A stretch of 64,000 nucleotides of DNA from Vibrio ulleungensis (GCF_016900875.1 NZ_JAFEUM010000005.1:1-64000), one strand, 5' to 3'. Positions 28,009 through 39,264 are shown, counted from the stretch's first letter. Notes: a model not told the origin generated them from the letters alone. Program-made: numbers and translations.

Positions 28009-28638
28009 ATGATTGGTCTAGTCGGACGTAAAGTGGGTATGACCCGCGTATTTACCGAAGAAGGCGTTTCTATCCCAGTAACTGTTGTAGAAGTAGAACA
28101 AAACCGTGTTACTCAAGTACGTACACTTGAGCAAGATGGCTACGCTGCAATCCAAGTTACTTCGGGAGCTAAGAAAGCTAGCCGTGTTTCTAAGCCAGAA
28201 GCTGGCCACTTTGCGAAAGCAGGTGTTGAAGCAGGTCGCGGTCTTTGGGAATTCCGTTTGGAAAACGGCGAAGAGTTTGAAGTTGGCGCTGAGCTAAACG
28301 TAGAACTTTTCAACGAAATTAAAAAAGTAGACGTTACTGGTACATCTAAAGGTAAAGGCTTCCAAGGCGCTGTTAAGCGTTGGAACTTCTCTACTCAAGA
28401 TATGACTCACGGTAACTCCTTGTCTCACCGTGCACCGGGTTCAATTGGCCAATGTCAAACTCCAGGTCGCGTATTTAAAGGCAAGAAAATGGCTGGTCAC
28501 ATGGGTGCTGAGCGTGTTACGACTCAAAACCTTGAGATCGTACGTGTTGACGCTGAGCGTAATCTGCTTCTTATTAAAGGTGCAGTACCAGGCGCAGTTG
28601 GCGGCAACGTAGTTGTTAAACCAGCTGTTAAAGCATAA
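28009..28638 (+). CDS. rplC: Ribosomal protein L3
   Basis: Early-assembling large-subunit protein near the peptidyl transferase centre, 209 residues as in E. coli. Blocks include [36 protein letters not shown] and the internal loop [32 protein letters not shown] that reaches toward the A site. The glutamine in GSIGQCQ is the site methylated by PrmB in E. coli. Confidence 0.99.
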   Translation: MIGLVGRKVGMTRVFTEEGVSIPVTVVEVEQNRVTQVRTLEQDGYAAIQVTSGAKKASRVSKPEAGHFAKAGVEAGRGLWEFRLENGEEFEVGAELNVELFNEIKKVDVTGTSKGKGFQGAVKRWNFSTQDMTHGNSLSHRAPGSIGQCQTPGRVFKGKKMAGHMGAERVTTQNLEIVRVDAERNLLLIKGAVPGAVGGNVVVKPAVKA

Positions 28639-28654
28639 CGTCTAGGAGTAAGTA

Positions 28655-29257
28655 ATGGAACTAATGGTTAAAGGTGCTGATGCACTAACTGTTTCCGAGA
28701 CTACTTTCGGACGTGAGTTTAACGAATCACTTGTACACCAAGTAGTTGTTGCGTATGCAGCAGGTGCTCGTCAAGGTACTCGTGCTCAAAAAACTCGTTC
28801 TGAAGTATCTGGTGGCGGCGCTAAACCTTGGCGTCAAAAAGGCACTGGCCGCGCTCGTGCTGGTACAATCCGTAGCCCTATTTGGCGCTCGGGTGGTGTT
28901 ACTTTTGCTGCGAAACCTCAAGATCACAGCCAAAAAGTAAACAAAAAAATGTACCGCGGTGCAATGCGCAGCATTCTTTCTGAGCTCGTTCGTCAAGAGC
29001 GTCTAGTTGTTGTAGACAACTTCTCAGTTGAAGCGCCGAAAACTAAAGAGCTTGTAGCTAAGCTGAAAGAGCTTGAGCTAACTGATGCTCTTATCGTGAC
29101 TAGTGAAGTAGATGAGAATCTATTCCTAGCTGCTCGCAACCTATACAAAGTTGACGCACGTGACGTTGCTGGTATTGACCCAGTTTCGCTAATCGCGTTT
29201 GACAAAGTAGTAATGACTGCTGATGCAGTTAAGCAAGTTGAGGAGATGCTGGCATGA
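28655..29257 (+). CDS. rplD: Ribosomal protein L4
   Basis: Large-subunit protein lining the exit tunnel and, in gamma-proteobacteria, autogenous repressor of the S10 operon. The 200 residues carry the tunnel loop [25 protein letters not shown] (macrolide-relevant region, no obvious change). Its last bases overlap the rplW start by 4 bp (ATGA), coupling the two. Confidence 0.99.
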   Translation: MELMVKGADALTVSETTFGREFNESLVHQVVVAYAAGARQGTRAQKTRSEVSGGGAKPWRQKGTGRARAGTIRSPIWRSGGVTFAAKPQDHSQKVNKKMYRGAMRSILSELVRQERLVVVDNFSVEAPKTKELVAKLKELELTDALIVTSEVDENLFLAARNLYKVDARDVAGIDPVSLIAFDKVVMTADAVKQVEEMLA

Positions 29258-29556
29258 TCACTGAAGAGCGTCTACTAAAAGTACTACGTGCTCCTCTTAT
29301 CTCTGAAAAAGCAACTATGACTGCTGAGAAAGCGAACACTATCGTTTTCAAAGTAGCTATCGATGCAACTAAGAAAGAGATCAAAGCAGCAGTAGAAAAG
29401 CTATTTGAAGTTGAAGTTAAGTCTGTAAATACTCTTATCACTAAGGGTAAGACCAAACGTCAAGGTCTACGCCAAGGTCGCCGCAGCGACGTTAAAAAAG
29501 CGTACGTTATCTTGAAAGAAGGTCAAGATCTTGACTTCGTTGGCGGTGCGGAATAA
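29254..29556 (+). CDS. rplW: Ribosomal protein L23
   Basis: Large-subunit protein at the tunnel exit that docks trigger factor and SRP. The 100 residues include [16 protein letters not shown] and [19 protein letters not shown]. The ATG overlaps the rplD TGA. The [16 protein letters not shown] pattern is standard for bacterial L23. Confidence 0.99.
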   Translation: MITEERLLKVLRAPLISEKATMTAEKANTIVFKVAIDATKKEIKAAVEKLFEVEVKSVNTLITKGKTKRQGLRQGRRSDVKKAYVILKEGQDLDFVGGAE

Positions 29557-29572
29557 CAGGAGTAGTTAAAAA

Positions 29573-30397
29573 ATGGCTATTGTTAAATGTAAGCCGACTT
29601 CCCCTGGTCGTCGTCACGTAGTTAAAGTTGTTAACGCTGACCTTCACAAAGGTAAGCCTTACGCTCCACTTCTAGAGAAAAACTCTAAGAACGGTGGTCG
29701 TAACAACAACGGTCGTATTACAGTTCGTCACATCGGCGGTGGTCACAAGCACCACTACCGTGTAGTTGACTTTAAACGTAACAAAGACGGTATCCCAGCG
29801 AAAGTTGAGCGTCTTGAATACGATCCAAACCGTAGCGCAAACATCGCTCTAGTTCTGTACGCAGACGGCGAGCGTCGCTACATCATCGCACCTAAAGGCA
29901 TTGCTGCTGGTGACCAAATTCAATCTGGTGTTGATGCACCGATTAAAGCTGGTAACACACTTCCAATGCGTAACATCCCTGTAGGTTCTACAGTTCACTG
30001 TGTTGAACTTAAGCCTGGGAAAGGTGCACAAATTGCTCGTTCTGCAGGTGCATACGCACAAATCGTCGCTCGCGACGGTGCATATGTTACTGTACGCCTA
30101 CGTTCAGGCGAAATGCGCAAAGTACTATCTGAAGGCCGTGCAACAATCGGTGAAGTAGGTAATGCTGAGCACATGCTACGTGAACTAGGTAAAGCTGGTG
30201 CTTCACGCTGGCGCGGCGTACGTCCAACCGTACGTGGTGTAGTAATGAACCCAGTTGACCACCCACACGGTGGTGGTGAAGGTCGTACTTCTGGTGGCCG
30301 TCACCCAGTATCTCCTTGGGGTCAGCCTACTAAAGGCTTTAAGACTCGTAAGAACAAGCGCACTGACAAGTACATCGTACGTCGTCGTAACAAGTAA
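29573..30397 (+). CDS. rplB: Ribosomal protein L2
   Basis: Core 23S-binding protein needed for subunit association and peptidyl transfer, 274 residues. It starts [19 protein letters not shown] and carries [21 protein letters not shown]. The C-terminal [14 protein letters not shown] region includes the highly conserved histidine beside the catalytic centre. Full length and collinear with E. coli L2. Confidence 0.99.
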   Translation: MAIVKCKPTSPGRRHVVKVVNADLHKGKPYAPLLEKNSKNGGRNNNGRITVRHIGGGHKHHYRVVDFKRNKDGIPAKVERLEYDPNRSANIALVLYADGERRYIIAPKGIAAGDQIQSGVDAPIKAGNTLPMRNIPVGSTVHCVELKPGKGAQIARSAGAYAQIVARDGAYVTVRLRSGEMRKVLSEGRATIGEVGNAEHMLRELGKAGASRWRGVRPTVRGVVMNPVDHPHGGGEGRTSGGRHPVSPWGQPTKGFKTRKNKRTDKYIVRRRNK

Positions 30398-30404
30398 TCT
30401 ATAA

Positions 30405-30695
<291 letters not shown>

Positions 30696-30705
30696 GGAGT
30701 AGATG

Positions 30706-31038
30706 ATGGAAGCTATCGCTAAACATAACTTTGCTCGTATTTCTCCACAGAAAGCTCGCTTAGTTGCAGATCAGATCCGCGGCAAAAACGTAGATCAAGC
30801 TCTAGAACTTCTAACTTTCAGCAACAAAAAAGCTGCTGAATTGGTTAAGAAAGTTCTTGAATCAGCAATCGCTAACGCGGAACACAACGAAGGTGCGGAT
30901 ATTGACGACTTAAATGTCGCCAAGATCTTCGTAGATGAGGGCCCTATCATGAAGCGTATTATGCCTCGTGCTAAAGGCCGTGCGGACCGTATCTTGAAGC
31001 GTTCTTGCCACATCACTGTTGTTGTTGCAGACCGCTAA
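30706..31038 (+). CDS. rplV: Ribosomal protein L22
   Basis: Large-subunit protein whose beta-hairpin lines the exit tunnel, 110 residues. Of two adjacent ATGs, the second (30706) is preferred: it gives the family start [22 protein letters not shown] and a 6-nt gap after AGGAG. The tunnel hairpin [15 protein letters not shown] is intact, with no macrolide-resistance-type deletion visible. Confidence 0.98.
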   Translation: MEAIAKHNFARISPQKARLVADQIRGKNVDQALELLTFSNKKAAELVKKVLESAIANAEHNEGADIDDLNVAKIFVDEGPIMKRIMPRAKGRADRILKRSCHITVVVADR

Positions 31039-31057
31039 AAGACTAGGAGATTAAGCA

Positions 31058-31756
31058 ATGGGTCAGAAAGTACATCCAAATGGCATCCGTCTTGGCATTG
31101 TCAAGCCGTGGAATGCTACATGGTTTGCTAATACCAAAGAATTCGCTGACAACCTAGACGGCGACTTCAAGGTACGTCAGTTCCTTACTAAGGAACTAGC
31201 TAAAGCCTCTCTTTCACGTATCGTTATCGAGCGTCCTGCTAAGAGCATCCGTGTGACTATTCACACTGCTCGTCCAGGCGTTGTAATCGGTAAGAAAGGC
31301 GAAGACGTAGAAAAGCTACGCACAGCTGTAGCAAAAATCGCAGGTGTACCAGCGCAAATTAACATCGCTGAAGTACGTAAGCCTGAGCTGGACGCACAAC
31401 TTGTGGGTGACAGCATCGCGTCTCAACTAGAGCGTCGCGTTATGTTCCGTCGTGCTATGAAGCGCGCGGTACAGAATGCTATGCGTCTAGGCGCTAAAGG
31501 TATCAAAGTGGAAGTAAGCGGTCGTCTAGGCGGCGCTGAAATCGCACGTTCTGAGTGGTACCGTGAAGGCCGTGTGCCTCTACACACTCTACGTGCTGAC
31601 ATTGATTACGCAACTTCTTCGGCTCACACCCAATACGGTGTGATCGGCATTAAGACTTGGATCTTCAAAGGTGAGATTCTTGGCGGTATGCCTGCTGCTA
31701 ACGCAGTGGAGCCGAAAGGCGATAAGCCTAAGAAGCAGCGTAAAGGCCGTAAGTAA
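31058..31756 (+). CDS. rpsC: Ribosomal protein S3
   Basis: Head protein at the mRNA entry channel with helicase contribution, 232 residues. The KH domain [11 protein letters not shown] lies around 75-85 ([10 protein letters not shown]). The C-terminal domain has [20 protein letters not shown] and [19 protein letters not shown]. Starts [14 protein letters not shown]. Confidence 0.99.
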   Translation: MGQKVHPNGIRLGIVKPWNATWFANTKEFADNLDGDFKVRQFLTKELAKASLSRIVIERPAKSIRVTIHTARPGVVIGKKGEDVEKLRTAVAKIAGVPAQINIAEVRKPELDAQLVGDSIASQLERRVMFRRAMKRAVQNAMRLGAKGIKVEVSGRLGGAEIARSEWYREGRVPLHTLRADIDYATSSAHTQYGVIGIKTWIFKGEILGGMPAANAVEPKGDKPKKQRKGRK

Positions 31757-31767
31757 GGAGTCGACAG

Positions 31768-32178
31768 ATGCTACAACCTAAACGCACTAAGTTCCGTAAG
31801 GTTCAAACAGGTCGTAACCGTGGTCTTGCTAAAGGTACCGATGTAAGCTTTGGTACTTTCGGTCTGAAAGCAGTCGGCCGTGGCCGAATCACTGCTCGTC
31901 AAATCGAAGCAGCACGTCGTGCTATGACGCGTCACGTAAAACGTCAAGGTCAAATCTGGATTCGTATTTTTCCAGACAAACCGATCACTGAAAAACCACT
32001 AGAAGTTCGTCAGGGTAAGGGTAAAGGTAACGTTGAGTACTGGGTAGCCCAAATCCAACCTGGAAAGGTTATGTACGAAATGGACGGTGTACCTGAAGAG
32101 TTGGCACGTGAAGCGTTCCGCCTAGCGGCGCGTAAACTGCCTATCAAAACAACATTTGTAACGAAGCAGGTGATGTGA
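31768..32178 (+). CDS. rplP: Ribosomal protein L16
   Basis: Late-assembling large-subunit protein that positions A-site tRNA, 136 residues ([19 protein letters not shown]). It contains the [15 protein letters not shown] block and the central arginine site (IRIFPDKP) known to be hydroxylated or modified in some bacteria. The TGA overlaps the rpmC ATG by one base. Confidence 0.99.
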   Translation: MLQPKRTKFRKVQTGRNRGLAKGTDVSFGTFGLKAVGRGRITARQIEAARRAMTRHVKRQGQIWIRIFPDKPITEKPLEVRQGKGKGNVEYWVAQIQPGKVMYEMDGVPEELAREAFRLAARKLPIKTTFVTKQVM

Positions 32179-32369
32179 TGAAAGCACAAGATCTACGTGA
32201 AAAAAGCGTTGAAGAGCTAAACAAAGAACTAATTGAATTGCTACGTGAACAGTTTAACTTGCGCATGCAAGCTGCGACTGGTCAACTACAGCAAACTCAT
32301 ACTTTGAAAGCTGTACGTCGTGATATCGCACGTGTTAAAACCGTTTTGACTGAGAAGGCAGGCGCATAA
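32178..32369 (+). CDS. rpmC: Ribosomal protein L29
   Basis: Two-helix protein near the tunnel exit, 63 residues as in E. coli ([31 protein letters not shown] split by the family turn). The ATG at 32178 overlaps the rplP stop; a GTG one codon upstream is also in frame. The stop overlaps the rpsQ ATG. Confidence 0.98.
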   Translation: MKAQDLREKSVEELNKELIELLREQFNLRMQAATGQLQQTHTLKAVRRDIARVKTVLTEKAGA

Positions 32370-32623
32370 TGAGCGACAAAATCCGTACTTCACTTGGTCG
32401 TGTTGTTAGTGACAAAGGCGATAAGTCTATTGTTGTTGCTATCGAGCGCATGGTTAAACACCCAATTTACGGCAAGTTCGTAAAGCGCACGACTAAAATA
32501 CACGCACATGACGAAAACAACGAGTGTGGCCTAGGCGATACTGTTGAGATTCGTGAATGTCGTCCACTGTCTAAGACTAAATCTTGGACTTTGGTTAAAG
32601 TTGTAGAAAAAGCGAAAATCTAA
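32369..32623 (+). CDS. rpsQ: Ribosomal protein S17
   Basis: Primary 16S rRNA-binding protein of OB fold, 84 residues, starting [21 protein letters not shown]. It carries [12 protein letters not shown] and the family's [11 protein letters not shown]. Last gene of the S10 operon; an intrinsic terminator follows within 60 bp. Confidence 0.99.
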   Translation: MSDKIRTSLGRVVSDKGDKSIVVAIERMVKHPIYGKFVKRTTKIHAHDENNECGLGDTVEIRECRPLSKTKSWTLVKVVEKAKI

Positions 32624-32650
32624 TTTTCGTTATTTTTTAACAACTTAAAG

Positions 32651-32686
32651 CGGCCTCTAGAGAAATTTAGGGGCCGTTTATTTTTT
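32651..32686 (+). terminator. Terminator between S10 and spc operons
   Basis: CGGCCTCT (32651-32658) pairs with AGGGGCCG (32669-32676, one G-T pair), followed by TTTATTTTTTT. It separates S10 from spc transcription, or lowers read-through. Confidence 0.85.
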
Positions 32687-32709
32687 GTCTACCCAATCAC
32701 AAAAAAGGG

Positions 32710-32718
32710 TGGTACAAT
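32710..32718 (+). promoter_or_regulatory. Promoter of the spc operon (extended -10)
   Basis: TGG-TACAAT at 32710-32718 is an extended -10 element, followed by a GCG discriminator. No -35 matches at 17 bp; TTGTCT sits 22 bp away. The expected start, near 32725, is about 64 nt before rplN. Confidence 0.6.
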
Positions 32719-32788
32719 TCGCGTCCCTTTTAAAGAGGCAGCCCGACCCGAGAGGGTCTAGTTTTTAATATTTAGCGGAGCACTAACA

Positions 32789-33160
32789 ATGATCCAAATG
32801 CAAAGTACACTTGACGCTGCAGATAACTCTGGCGCGCGCAAGGTAATGTGTATTAAGGTTCTGGGTGGCTCACACCGTCGTTATGCACACATCGGTGACA
32901 TCATCAAAGTTACTGTGAAGGAAGCAATTCCTCGCGGTAAAGTAAAAAAAGGTGATGTTCTGAAGGCGGTTGTAGTTCGCACCCGTAAAGGCGTACGTCG
33001 TCCAGACGGTTCTGTCATTCGCTTCGACCGTAATGCTTGTGTATTGTTGAATGACACTACTGAGCAACCAGTCGGCACTCGTATCTTTGGTCCAGTGACT
33101 CGTGAACTTCGTAATGCGAAATTCATGAAGATCGTTTCTCTGGCACCAGAAGTACTGTAA
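32789..33160 (+). CDS. rplN: Ribosomal protein L14
   Basis: Interface protein contacting 16S h14 and bound by RsfS in silencing, 123 residues ([22 protein letters not shown]). The C-terminal [13 protein letters not shown] block is intact. First gene of the spc operon; AGCGGAG lies upstream of the ATG. Confidence 0.99.
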   Translation: MIQMQSTLDAADNSGARKVMCIKVLGGSHRRYAHIGDIIKVTVKEAIPRGKVKKGDVLKAVVVRTRKGVRRPDGSVIRFDRNACVLLNDTTEQPVGTRIFGPVTRELRNAKFMKIVSLAPEVL

Positions 33161-33172
33161 GGAGCGAAAAAA

Positions 33173-33490
33173 ATGGCAGCTAAAATCCGTCGTAATGACG
33201 AAGTAATCGTTCTTGCTGGGAAAGACAAAGGCAAGAAAGGTAAAGTAACTAAGGTTCTAACTACTGGTAAAGTTATCGTTGAAGGTATCAACCTAGTTAA
33301 GAAACACCAGAAACCTGTTCCAGCTCTTAATGTCCAAGGTGGCATTGTTGAGCAAGAAGCAGCGATCGACGTTTCTAACGTGGCAATCTTTAACGCGGCT
33401 ACTGGTAAAGCAGACCGTATCGGTTTCCGTTTCGAAGATGGCAAGAAAGTTCGTTTCTTCAAGTCTAACAACGAAACCATTTCTAACTAA
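33173..33490 (+). CDS. rplX: Ribosomal protein L24
   Basis: Assembly-initiator protein with a KOW motif, 105 residues ([23 protein letters not shown]). The [11 protein letters not shown] block and charged C-terminus match the family. Starts MAAKIRR after AAGGAG. Confidence 0.99.
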   Translation: MAAKIRRNDEVIVLAGKDKGKKGKVTKVLTTGKVIVEGINLVKKHQKPVPALNVQGGIVEQEAAIDVSNVAIFNAATGKADRIGFRFEDGKKVRFFKSNNETISN

Positions 33491-33516
33491 CAATAGAAGT
33501 AATTTGGAGTTCAACT

Positions 33517-34056
33517 ATGGCGAAACTGCATGATTACTACAAGTCGTCTGTAGTTGCTGAACTGACCAAAGAGTTCAGCTACTCAAGCGTCATGCAAGTC
33601 CCTAGAATCGAAAAGATCACCCTTAACATGGGTGTAGGTGAAGCAATCAACGATAAGAAACTTCTAGAGAACGCAGCGGGTGATATGGCGACCATTTCTG
33701 GTCAAAAGCCACTTATCACTAAAGCGCGTAAATCTGTTGCAGGTTTCAAAATCCGCGAAGGCTACCCAATCGGTTGTAAAGTAACCTTGCGTGGCGAACG
33801 TATGTGGGATTTTCTAGAGCGTCTTATTAACATCGCTCTTCCACGTGTACGTGATTTCCGTGGTGTTAGCGCTAAGTCTTTTGACGGACGCGGTAACTAC
33901 AGCATGGGCGTTCGCGAGCAAATCATCTTCCCGGAGATCGACTTTGATAAAGTTGATCGTGTACGCGGTCTTGATATCACTATCACGACATCAGCGAACA
34001 CCGATGAGGAAGGCCGTGCTCTGCTGGCTGCCTTTAACTTCCCATTCCGCAAGTAA
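33517..34056 (+). CDS. rplE: Ribosomal protein L5
   Basis: 5S rRNA-binding protein of the central protuberance, 179 residues. It starts [12 protein letters not shown] and has [18 protein letters not shown] and the P-site loop SYSMG-type [16 protein letters not shown]. In E. coli the spc operon is repressed by S8 binding around this start. The sequence here (TAATTTGGAGT before the ATG, then GCGAAACTGCATGA) looks similar to the E. coli region, so the S8 site may be conserved, but I did not fold it. Confidence 0.98.
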   Translation: MAKLHDYYKSSVVAELTKEFSYSSVMQVPRIEKITLNMGVGEAINDKKLLENAAGDMATISGQKPLITKARKSVAGFKIREGYPIGCKVTLRGERMWDFLERLINIALPRVRDFRGVSAKSFDGRGNYSMGVREQIIFPEIDFDKVDRVRGLDITITTSANTDEEGRALLAAFNFPFRK

Positions 34057-34073
34057 GGTGAAGGGTTACTGTT

Positions 34074-34379
34074 ATGGCTAAACAATCTATGAAGGCACGT
34101 GAAGATAAGCGTGCAAAATTAGTAGCTAAGTACGCTGAAAAGCGTCGTGAGCTAAAAAACATCATTAGTGATGTGAACGTATCTGAAGAAGATCGTTGGA
34201 ATGCAGTTCTTAAACTTCAAGAACTTCCACGTGATTCAAGTGCATCGCGTCAGCGTAACCGCTGCAACCAAACTGGTCGCCCACACGGTTACCTACGTAA
34301 GTTCGGCCTAAGTCGTATTAAAGTTCGTGAAGCTTGCATGAAAGGCGAGATTCCTGGACTTCGTAAGGCTAGCTGGTAA
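34074..34379 (+). CDS. rpsN: Ribosomal protein S14
   Basis: Head protein, 101 residues, of the long zinc-free type: the C-terminal region [28 protein letters not shown] lacks the four-cysteine zinc site of the short C+ paralogue. Starts [13 protein letters not shown]. Confidence 0.98.
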   Translation: MAKQSMKAREDKRAKLVAKYAEKRRELKNIISDVNVSEEDRWNAVLKLQELPRDSSASRQRNRCNQTGRPHGYLRKFGLSRIKVREACMKGEIPGLRKASW

Positions 34380-34408
34380 TTGCCACTTAATCATTTGGAG
34401 TAAAGTTT

Positions 34409-34801
34409 ATGAGCATGCAAGATCCGATTTCGGATATGCTGACCCGCATTCGTAACGGTCAGGCAGCAAACAAAGTTGCTGTTAAAATGCCTTCTTCAAA
34501 GCTTAAAGTTGCAATCGCTGCTTTGCTGAAAAACGAAGGTTACATCACAGACTTCGCTGTTGCCGGCGAAGCAAAACCAGAGCTAGAAGTTACCCTTAAG
34601 TACTTCCAAGCGAAACCAGTAATCGAGCAAATCCAACGTGTTTCACGTCCAGGTCTTCGTGTTTACAAAAACAAAGACCACCTTCCATCAGTGATGGGCG
34701 GTTTGGGTATTGCTGTGGTATCTACTTCCAAGGGTCTGATGTCAGACCGTGCAGCGCGTAAAGCGGGCCTTGGCGGTGAAATCATCTGTTACGTAGCTTA
34801 A
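34409..34801 (+). CDS. rpsH: Ribosomal protein S8
   Basis: Central-domain 16S binder and translational repressor of spc in E. coli, 130 residues ([18 protein letters not shown]). The C-terminal [20 protein letters not shown] block that contacts RNA is intact. Confidence 0.99.
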   Translation: MSMQDPISDMLTRIRNGQAANKVAVKMPSSKLKVAIAALLKNEGYITDFAVAGEAKPELEVTLKYFQAKPVIEQIQRVSRPGLRVYKNKDHLPSVMGGLGIAVVSTSKGLMSDRAARKAGLGGEIICYVA

Positions 34802-34813
34802 TAGGAGTAGACT

Positions 34814-35347
34814 ATGTCTCGTGTTGCTAAAGCACCTGTCGCTATTCCTGCTGGCGTAGAGGTGAAACTAAACGGCCAAGAAATTACAATCAAAGGCGCA
34901 AAGGGCGAGCTTACTCGTTCTCTTAACGCTGCTGTTGTAATTGCTCAGGAAGATAACAACCTAACGTTCGGCCCTAAAGAAGGCGCTGATAAAGCATGGG
35001 CTCAAGCAGGTACTGCTCGCGCTCTTGTTAACAACATGGTTGTTGGTGTTACTGAAGGCTTCACTAAGAAGCTTGTACTTAAAGGTGTAGGTTACCGTGC
35101 TGCCATTAAAGGCAAATCAGTAGCTCTTACTTTGGGTTTCTCTCACCCTGTTGAGCATGAACTACCTGAAGGCATCAAAGCTGAATGTCCTAGCCAAACT
35201 GAAATTATTCTAACTGGTTGTGATAAACAACTTGTTGGACAAGTTGCGGCAGATATTCGCTCTTACCGTGAGCCTGAGCCTTACAAAGGTAAAGGTGTTC
35301 GTTACGCAGATGAACATGTGCGTACTAAAGAAGCTAAGAAGAAGTAA
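34814..35347 (+). CDS. rplF: Ribosomal protein L6
   Basis: Stalk-base protein near the sarcin-ricin loop, 177 residues in two similar domains. Blocks are [17 protein letters not shown] and the C-terminal [21 protein letters not shown]. Preceded by AGGAG. Confidence 0.99.
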   Translation: MSRVAKAPVAIPAGVEVKLNGQEITIKGAKGELTRSLNAAVVIAQEDNNLTFGPKEGADKAWAQAGTARALVNNMVVGVTEGFTKKLVLKGVGYRAAIKGKSVALTLGFSHPVEHELPEGIKAECPSQTEIILTGCDKQLVGQVAADIRSYREPEPYKGKGVRYADEHVRTKEAKKK

Positions 35348-35356
35348 GGTAACACT

Positions 35357-35710
35357 ATGGATAAGAAAGCATCTCGCATCCGTCGTGCTACGCGTGCACG
35401 TCGTAAGATTGCTGAACTTCGCGTTAATCGCTTAGTTATACACCGTACTCCAAGTCACGTGTATGCCCAAGTGATTGCACCAAACGGCTCTGAGGTTATC
35501 GCTGCAGCTTCTACTGTAGAAAAAGCGATCCGTGAGCAAGTTAAGAACACTGGTAACATCGACGCAGCTAAAGCGGTAGGTAAAGCTATTGCTGAACGTG
35601 CTCTTGAAAAGGGCATCACATCAGTTGCATTTGATCGTTCTGGTTTCCAATACCACGGTCGAGTAGCGGCGCTAGCAGATTCTGCTCGCGAAGCTGGTCT
35701 GAAATTCTAA
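35357..35710 (+). CDS. rplR: Ribosomal protein L18
   Basis: 5S rRNA-binding protein of the central protuberance, 117 residues. It has a basic N-terminus ([18 protein letters not shown]), [16 protein letters not shown] and the C-terminal [23 protein letters not shown]. Confidence 0.99.
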   Translation: MDKKASRIRRATRARRKIAELRVNRLVIHRTPSHVYAQVIAPNGSEVIAAASTVEKAIREQVKNTGNIDAAKAVGKAIAERALEKGITSVAFDRSGFQYHGRVAALADSAREAGLKF

Positions 35711-35724
35711 GGTAGGGTTGATCG

Positions 35725-36225
35725 ATGGCTAAAGAACAACAACAAGCTTCAGATTTGCAAGAGAAACTAATCGCAGTTAACCGTGTTGCTAAAACGGTTA
35801 AAGGTGGTCGAATCTTTAGCTTTACTGCACTAACAGTAGTTGGTGACGGTAATGGTCGTGTAGGTTTCGGTTACGGCAAAGCCCGTGAAGTACCTGCTGC
35901 GATTCAAAAAGCAATGGAAAAAGCACGTCGTAACATGGTTACGATCGCGCTTAACGAAGGCACTCTTCACCACGCGGTGAAAGGTCGTCACACTGGCTCT
36001 AAAGTCTACATGCAACCAGCTGCCGAAGGTACTGGTATCATCGCTGGCGGTGCAATGCGTGCAGTACTTGAAGTTGTAGGTGTTCACAACGTATTAGCGA
36101 AAGCGTACGGTTCAACGAACCCTATCAACGTAGTTCGTGCGACTATTGATGGTTTGAGCGGTATGAACTCTCCGGAGATGATTGCTGCTAAACGTGGTCT
36201 AACTGTTGAATCTATTTCGGAGTAA
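35725..36225 (+). CDS. rpsE: Ribosomal protein S5
   Basis: Decoding-fidelity and mRNA-entry protein, 166 residues. The double-stranded RNA-binding fold starts near 12 ([19 protein letters not shown]), with the spectinomycin-relevant loop TVKGGR unchanged. Then follow [21 protein letters not shown] and [19 protein letters not shown]. Confidence 0.99.
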   Translation: MAKEQQQASDLQEKLIAVNRVAKTVKGGRIFSFTALTVVGDGNGRVGFGYGKAREVPAAIQKAMEKARRNMVTIALNEGTLHHAVKGRHTGSKVYMQPAAEGTGIIAGGAMRAVLEVVGVHNVLAKAYGSTNPINVVRATIDGLSGMNSPEMIAAKRGLTVESISE

Positions 36226-36231
36226 TTGACT

Positions 36232-36408
36232 ATGGCAACTATCAAAGTTACGCAAACTAAAAGCGCAATTGGGCGCCTACCTAAGCACAAATTGTGCTTG
36301 AAAGGTCTAGGCCTTCGTAAAATCAACCATACAGTAGAACTTGAAGATACTCCGTCAGTACGCGGAATGATCAACAAGGTTTACTATATGGTAAAAGTTG
36401 AGGAGTAA
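36232..36408 (+). CDS. rpmD: Ribosomal protein L30
   Basis: Small large-subunit protein of 58 residues. The ATG at 36232 gives [20 protein letters not shown]; an in-frame TTG two codons earlier is unlikely. The conserved [25 protein letters not shown] segment is split around the family's turn. It follows the rpsE stop by 6 bp. Confidence 0.97.
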   Translation: MATIKVTQTKSAIGRLPKHKLCLKGLGLRKINHTVELEDTPSVRGMINKVYYMVKVEE

Positions 36409-36413
36409 TCAGA

Positions 36414-36848
36414 ATGCGTTTGAATACTCTATCACCGGCTGCTGGCTCTAAACCTTCTAAGAAGCGTGTAGGTCGTGGTATCGGTTCTGGCCTAGGTAAA
36501 ACTGGTGGCCGTGGCCATAAAGGTCAAAAGTCTCGTTCAGGCGGCAGCGTACGTCCTGGTTTTGAAGGCGGTCAAATGCCTTTGAAACAACGTCTACCTA
36601 AGTTCGGCTTCACTTCTCGCAAGAGCCTAGTGTCAGCTGAAGTTCGCCTAAGCGAACTAGCTAAGGTAACTGGTGACGTTGTAGATCTAAACAGCCTAAA
36701 AGCTGCTAACGTAATCACTAAGAACGTTTTGTTCGCGAAAGTTGTACTTTCTGGTGACATTACTAAAGCAGTGACTGTTAAAGGTCTTCGCGTAACTAAA
36801 GGCGCTAAAGCTGCAATCGAAGCCGCAGGCGGCAAAATCGAAGCTTAA
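36414..36848 (+). CDS. rplO: Ribosomal protein L15
   Basis: Late-assembly protein, 144 residues. The glycine-rich N-terminus ([24 protein letters not shown]) threads into 23S rRNA; the globular C-terminal domain follows. Starts [15 protein letters not shown]. Confidence 0.99.
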   Translation: MRLNTLSPAAGSKPSKKRVGRGIGSGLGKTGGRGHKGQKSRSGGSVRPGFEGGQMPLKQRLPKFGFTSRKSLVSAEVRLSELAKVTGDVVDLNSLKAANVITKNVLFAKVVLSGDITKAVTVKGLRVTKGAKAAIEAAGGKIEA

Positions 36849-36868
36849 TCTTCGAAGGAAAGGTACAG

Positions 36869-38200
36869 ATGGCAAAGAAACCAGGAAATGATTTTAATAG
36901 TGCAAAGAGCGGCCTAGCCGAGCTCCGCGCGCGTCTCTTCTTCGTATTTGGCGCGTTATTGGTGTTCCGTATGGGTTCGTTTATACCGCTACCTGGTGTT
37001 GACGCTAATGTACTTGCCAACTTGTTCGAACAGCAACAAGGCACCATCATTGAGATGTTTAACATGTTCTCTGGTGGTGCACTTGAGCGTGCATCTATAT
37101 TCGCTTTGGGCATCATGCCGTATATTTCGGCATCGATTGTAGTCCAACTGTTGACTGTTGTTCACCCCGCTCTAGCTGAGCTCAAAAAAGAGGGTGAATC
37201 TGGTCGTAAGAAGATCAGTCAGTACACTAGATATGGAACGCTCGTACTTGCAACATTCCAAGCAATAGGTATCGCAACAGGGCTACCAAGCATGGTCGAT
37301 AATCTGGTTGTTATCAACCAAACCATGTTTACCCTACTTGCTACCGTGAGTTTAGTAACCGGCACCATGTTCTTGATGTGGTTAGGTGAACAAATTACTG
37401 AGCGTGGAATTGGTAATGGTATTTCAATCATTATCTTTGCAGGTATTGTTGCTGGTTTGCCTTCGGCAATCGGTCAAACAATTGAGCAAGCGCGTCAAGG
37501 CGAACTAAACGCACTTCTTTTAGTGTTGATTGGGGTACTCGCATTTGCGGTTATCTACTTTGTTGTATTCATGGAACGTGGTCAACGTCGTATCGTCGTT
37601 AACTACGCCAAGCGTCAACAAGGGCGTAAAGTGTTTGCTGCACAAAGCTCTCACTTACCGCTTAAGATCAACATGGCTGGTGTAATTCCAGCAATCTTTG
37701 CATCGAGCATCATACTGTTCCCAGGTACCCTGGCACAGTGGTTTGGTGGCAACGGTGAAGGTACTTTCGGATGGTTAACAGACCTTTCGTTAGCACTGAG
37801 CCCGGGCCAACCTCTCTATGTGATGCTATACGCTGCAGCGATTATATTTTTCTGCTTCTTCTACACGGCGTTGGTTTTCAACCCGCGTGAAACAGCAGAT
37901 AACTTGAAGAAGTCTGGTGCGTTCGTACCCGGTATCCGCCCAGGTGAACAGACAGCAAGATACATTGATAAAGTGATGACACGTTTAACCCTAGCGGGCG
38001 CGTTGTATATTACTTTTATCTGTCTGATTCCAGAGTTTATGATGATCGCGTGGAACGTTAGGTTCTACTTCGGTGGTACATCACTGCTTATCGTAGTGGT
38101 TGTAATCATGGACTTTATGGCACAGGTACAGACTCATTTGATGTCACAACAGTATGAGTCTGTGTTGAAAAAGGCAAATCTTAAGGGTTACGGCCGTTAA
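36869..38200 (+). CDS. secY: Preprotein translocase channel SecY
   Basis: Central pore of the SecYEG translocon in the inner membrane, 443 residues with ten predicted transmembrane segments. The plug and first segments are near 20-70 ([21 protein letters not shown]), then [15 protein letters not shown], the [16 protein letters not shown] segment and cytoplasmic loops with the conserved arginines ([24 protein letters not shown]). Penultimate gene of spc, as in E. coli; rpmJ follows. Confidence 0.98.
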   Translation: MAKKPGNDFNSAKSGLAELRARLFFVFGALLVFRMGSFIPLPGVDANVLANLFEQQQGTIIEMFNMFSGGALERASIFALGIMPYISASIVVQLLTVVHPALAELKKEGESGRKKISQYTRYGTLVLATFQAIGIATGLPSMVDNLVVINQTMFTLLATVSLVTGTMFLMWLGEQITERGIGNGISIIIFAGIVAGLPSAIGQTIEQARQGELNALLLVLIGVLAFAVIYFVVFMERGQRRIVVNYAKRQQGRKVFAAQSSHLPLKINMAGVIPAIFASSIILFPGTLAQWFGGNGEGTFGWLTDLSLALSPGQPLYVMLYAAAIIFFCFFYTALVFNPRETADNLKKSGAFVPGIRPGEQTARYIDKVMTRLTLAGALYITFICLIPEFMMIAWNVRFYFGGTSLLIVVVVIMDFMAQVQTHLMSQQYESVLKKANLKGYGR

Positions 38201-38239
38201 TCGGCGGTAGTCTTTGGATTTCAATTACGGAGTTTAGCA

Positions 38240-38353
38240 ATGAAAGTTCGTGCTTCCGTTAAAAAAATCTGCCGTAACTGTAAAATCATTAAGCGCAACG
38301 GTGTTGTGCGTGTGATTTGCAGTGAGCCAAAGCATAAGCAACGCCAAGGCTAA
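38240..38353 (+). CDS. rpmJ: Ribosomal protein L36
   Basis: Thirty-seven residues, [20 protein letters not shown] and onward. It has a zinc ribbon of Cys11, Cys14, Cys27 and His32, so it is the zinc-containing form (C+) rather than the zinc-starvation paralogue. It is one residue shorter than E. coli L36 after the third cysteine. Too short for usual length cut-offs but certain from sequence and its position after secY. Confidence 0.98.
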   Translation: MKVRASVKKICRNCKIIKRNGVVRVICSEPKHKQRQG

Positions 38354-38379
38354 TTAGCAGAAATTTTTACTTGAAATAT

Positions 38380-38510
38380 AAGGTATGGTCGAGTATATTC
38401 CTCGGCCTACCTTTTGCGTGCAAAAGAAGTAGTACGCCGCAACGTATCCTCTACGGGCTTTGTTGCGGTAAATTCTTTTTAGAAAACTAGGAGTGAATAG
38501 TGGCCCGTAT
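38380..38510 (+). promoter_or_regulatory. Alpha operon leader (S4-binding ribosome-binding-site structure)
   Basis: A strong hairpin (AAGGTA-GGTCGAG at 38380-38393 with CTCGGCC-TACCTT at 38401-38413, then TTTT) first acts as an rpmJ terminator. After it, CCGCAAC (38437-38443) pairs with GTTGCGG (38462-38468) around GTATCCTCTACGGGCTT. This closely parallels the E. coli alpha-mRNA pseudoknot, where S4 traps the ribosome at the rpsM start (Rfam Alpha_RBS). AGGAG and the GTG start at 38500 fall inside the element. Confidence 0.75.
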
Positions 38511-38856
38511 AGCAGGCATTAACATTCCTGATCATAAGCATGCCGTAATCGCACTAACTGCGATCTTCGGTATCGGTAAAACTCGCTCTCAAGCTATTTT
38601 AGCTGAGGTGGGTATTGCTGAAAGCACTAAGATCAGTGAACTCAATGAAGAACAGATCGATCAACTGCGTGATGGTGTAGCTAAATACACTGTGGAAGGT
38701 GATCTACGTCGTGAAGTATCAATGAACATCAAGCGTCTTATGGACCTTGGCTGTTACCGTGGTCTTCGTCATCGTCGCAGTCTACCTCTACGTGGACAGC
38801 GTACTAAAACCAACGCTCGCACCCGTAAGGGTCCGCGTAAGCCGATCAAGAAATAG
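38500..38856 (+). CDS. rpsM: Ribosomal protein S13
   Basis: Head protein bridging to the large subunit and P-site tRNA, 118 residues, starting at GTG ([16 protein letters not shown]). The helix-two-turn-helix has [12 protein letters not shown] and the basic tail [15 protein letters not shown]. First gene of the alpha operon; its GTG start lies in the S4-regulated leader. Confidence 0.99.
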   Translation: MARIAGINIPDHKHAVIALTAIFGIGKTRSQAILAEVGIAESTKISELNEEQIDQLRDGVAKYTVEGDLRREVSMNIKRLMDLGCYRGLRHRRSLPLRGQRTKTNARTRKGPRKPIKK

Positions 38857-38874
38857 TCGGAAGGGTAAAGTACA

Positions 38875-39264
38875 ATGGCAAAACAACCAACACGCGCTCG
38901 TAAGCGCGTACGCAAGCAAGTTGCTGATGGCGTAGCGCACATTCATGCATCTTTCAATAACACAATCGTTACCATCACTGACCGTCAAGGCAACGCTTTA
39001 GCGTGGGCCACTGCCGGTGGTTCAGGTTTCCGTGGTTCTCGTAAGTCTACTCCGTTCGCAGCACAGGTTGCCGCAGAACGCGCAGGTGAAATGGCTAAAG
39101 AATACGGTCTTAAAAACTTGGAAGTTATGGTTAAGGGCCCAGGTCCAGGTCGTGAGTCAACTATCCGTGCACTAAACGCTGCTGGATACCGCATCACTAA
39201 CATCGTTGATGCAACTCCGATCCCACATAACGGTTGTCGTCCACCTAAGAAACGTCGCGTTTAA
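38875..39264 (+). CDS. rpsK: Ribosomal protein S11
   Basis: Platform protein near the E site, 129 residues. Blocks are [21 protein letters not shown] and the C-terminal [23 protein letters not shown], which includes the asparagine-glycine pair that can form isoaspartate in E. coli S11. Confidence 0.99.
   Translation: MAKQPTRARKRVRKQVADGVAHIHASFNNTIVTITDRQGNALAWATAGGSGFRGSRKSTPFAAQVAAERAGEMAKEYGLKNLEVMVKGPGPGRESTIRALNAAGYRITNIVDATPIPHNGCRPPKKRRV

Noticed and set aside
32881..33480. 199-residue minus-strand frame across rplN and rplX
   Set aside because: Long only because codon bias of ribosomal genes leaves few antisense stops; both sense genes are certain.
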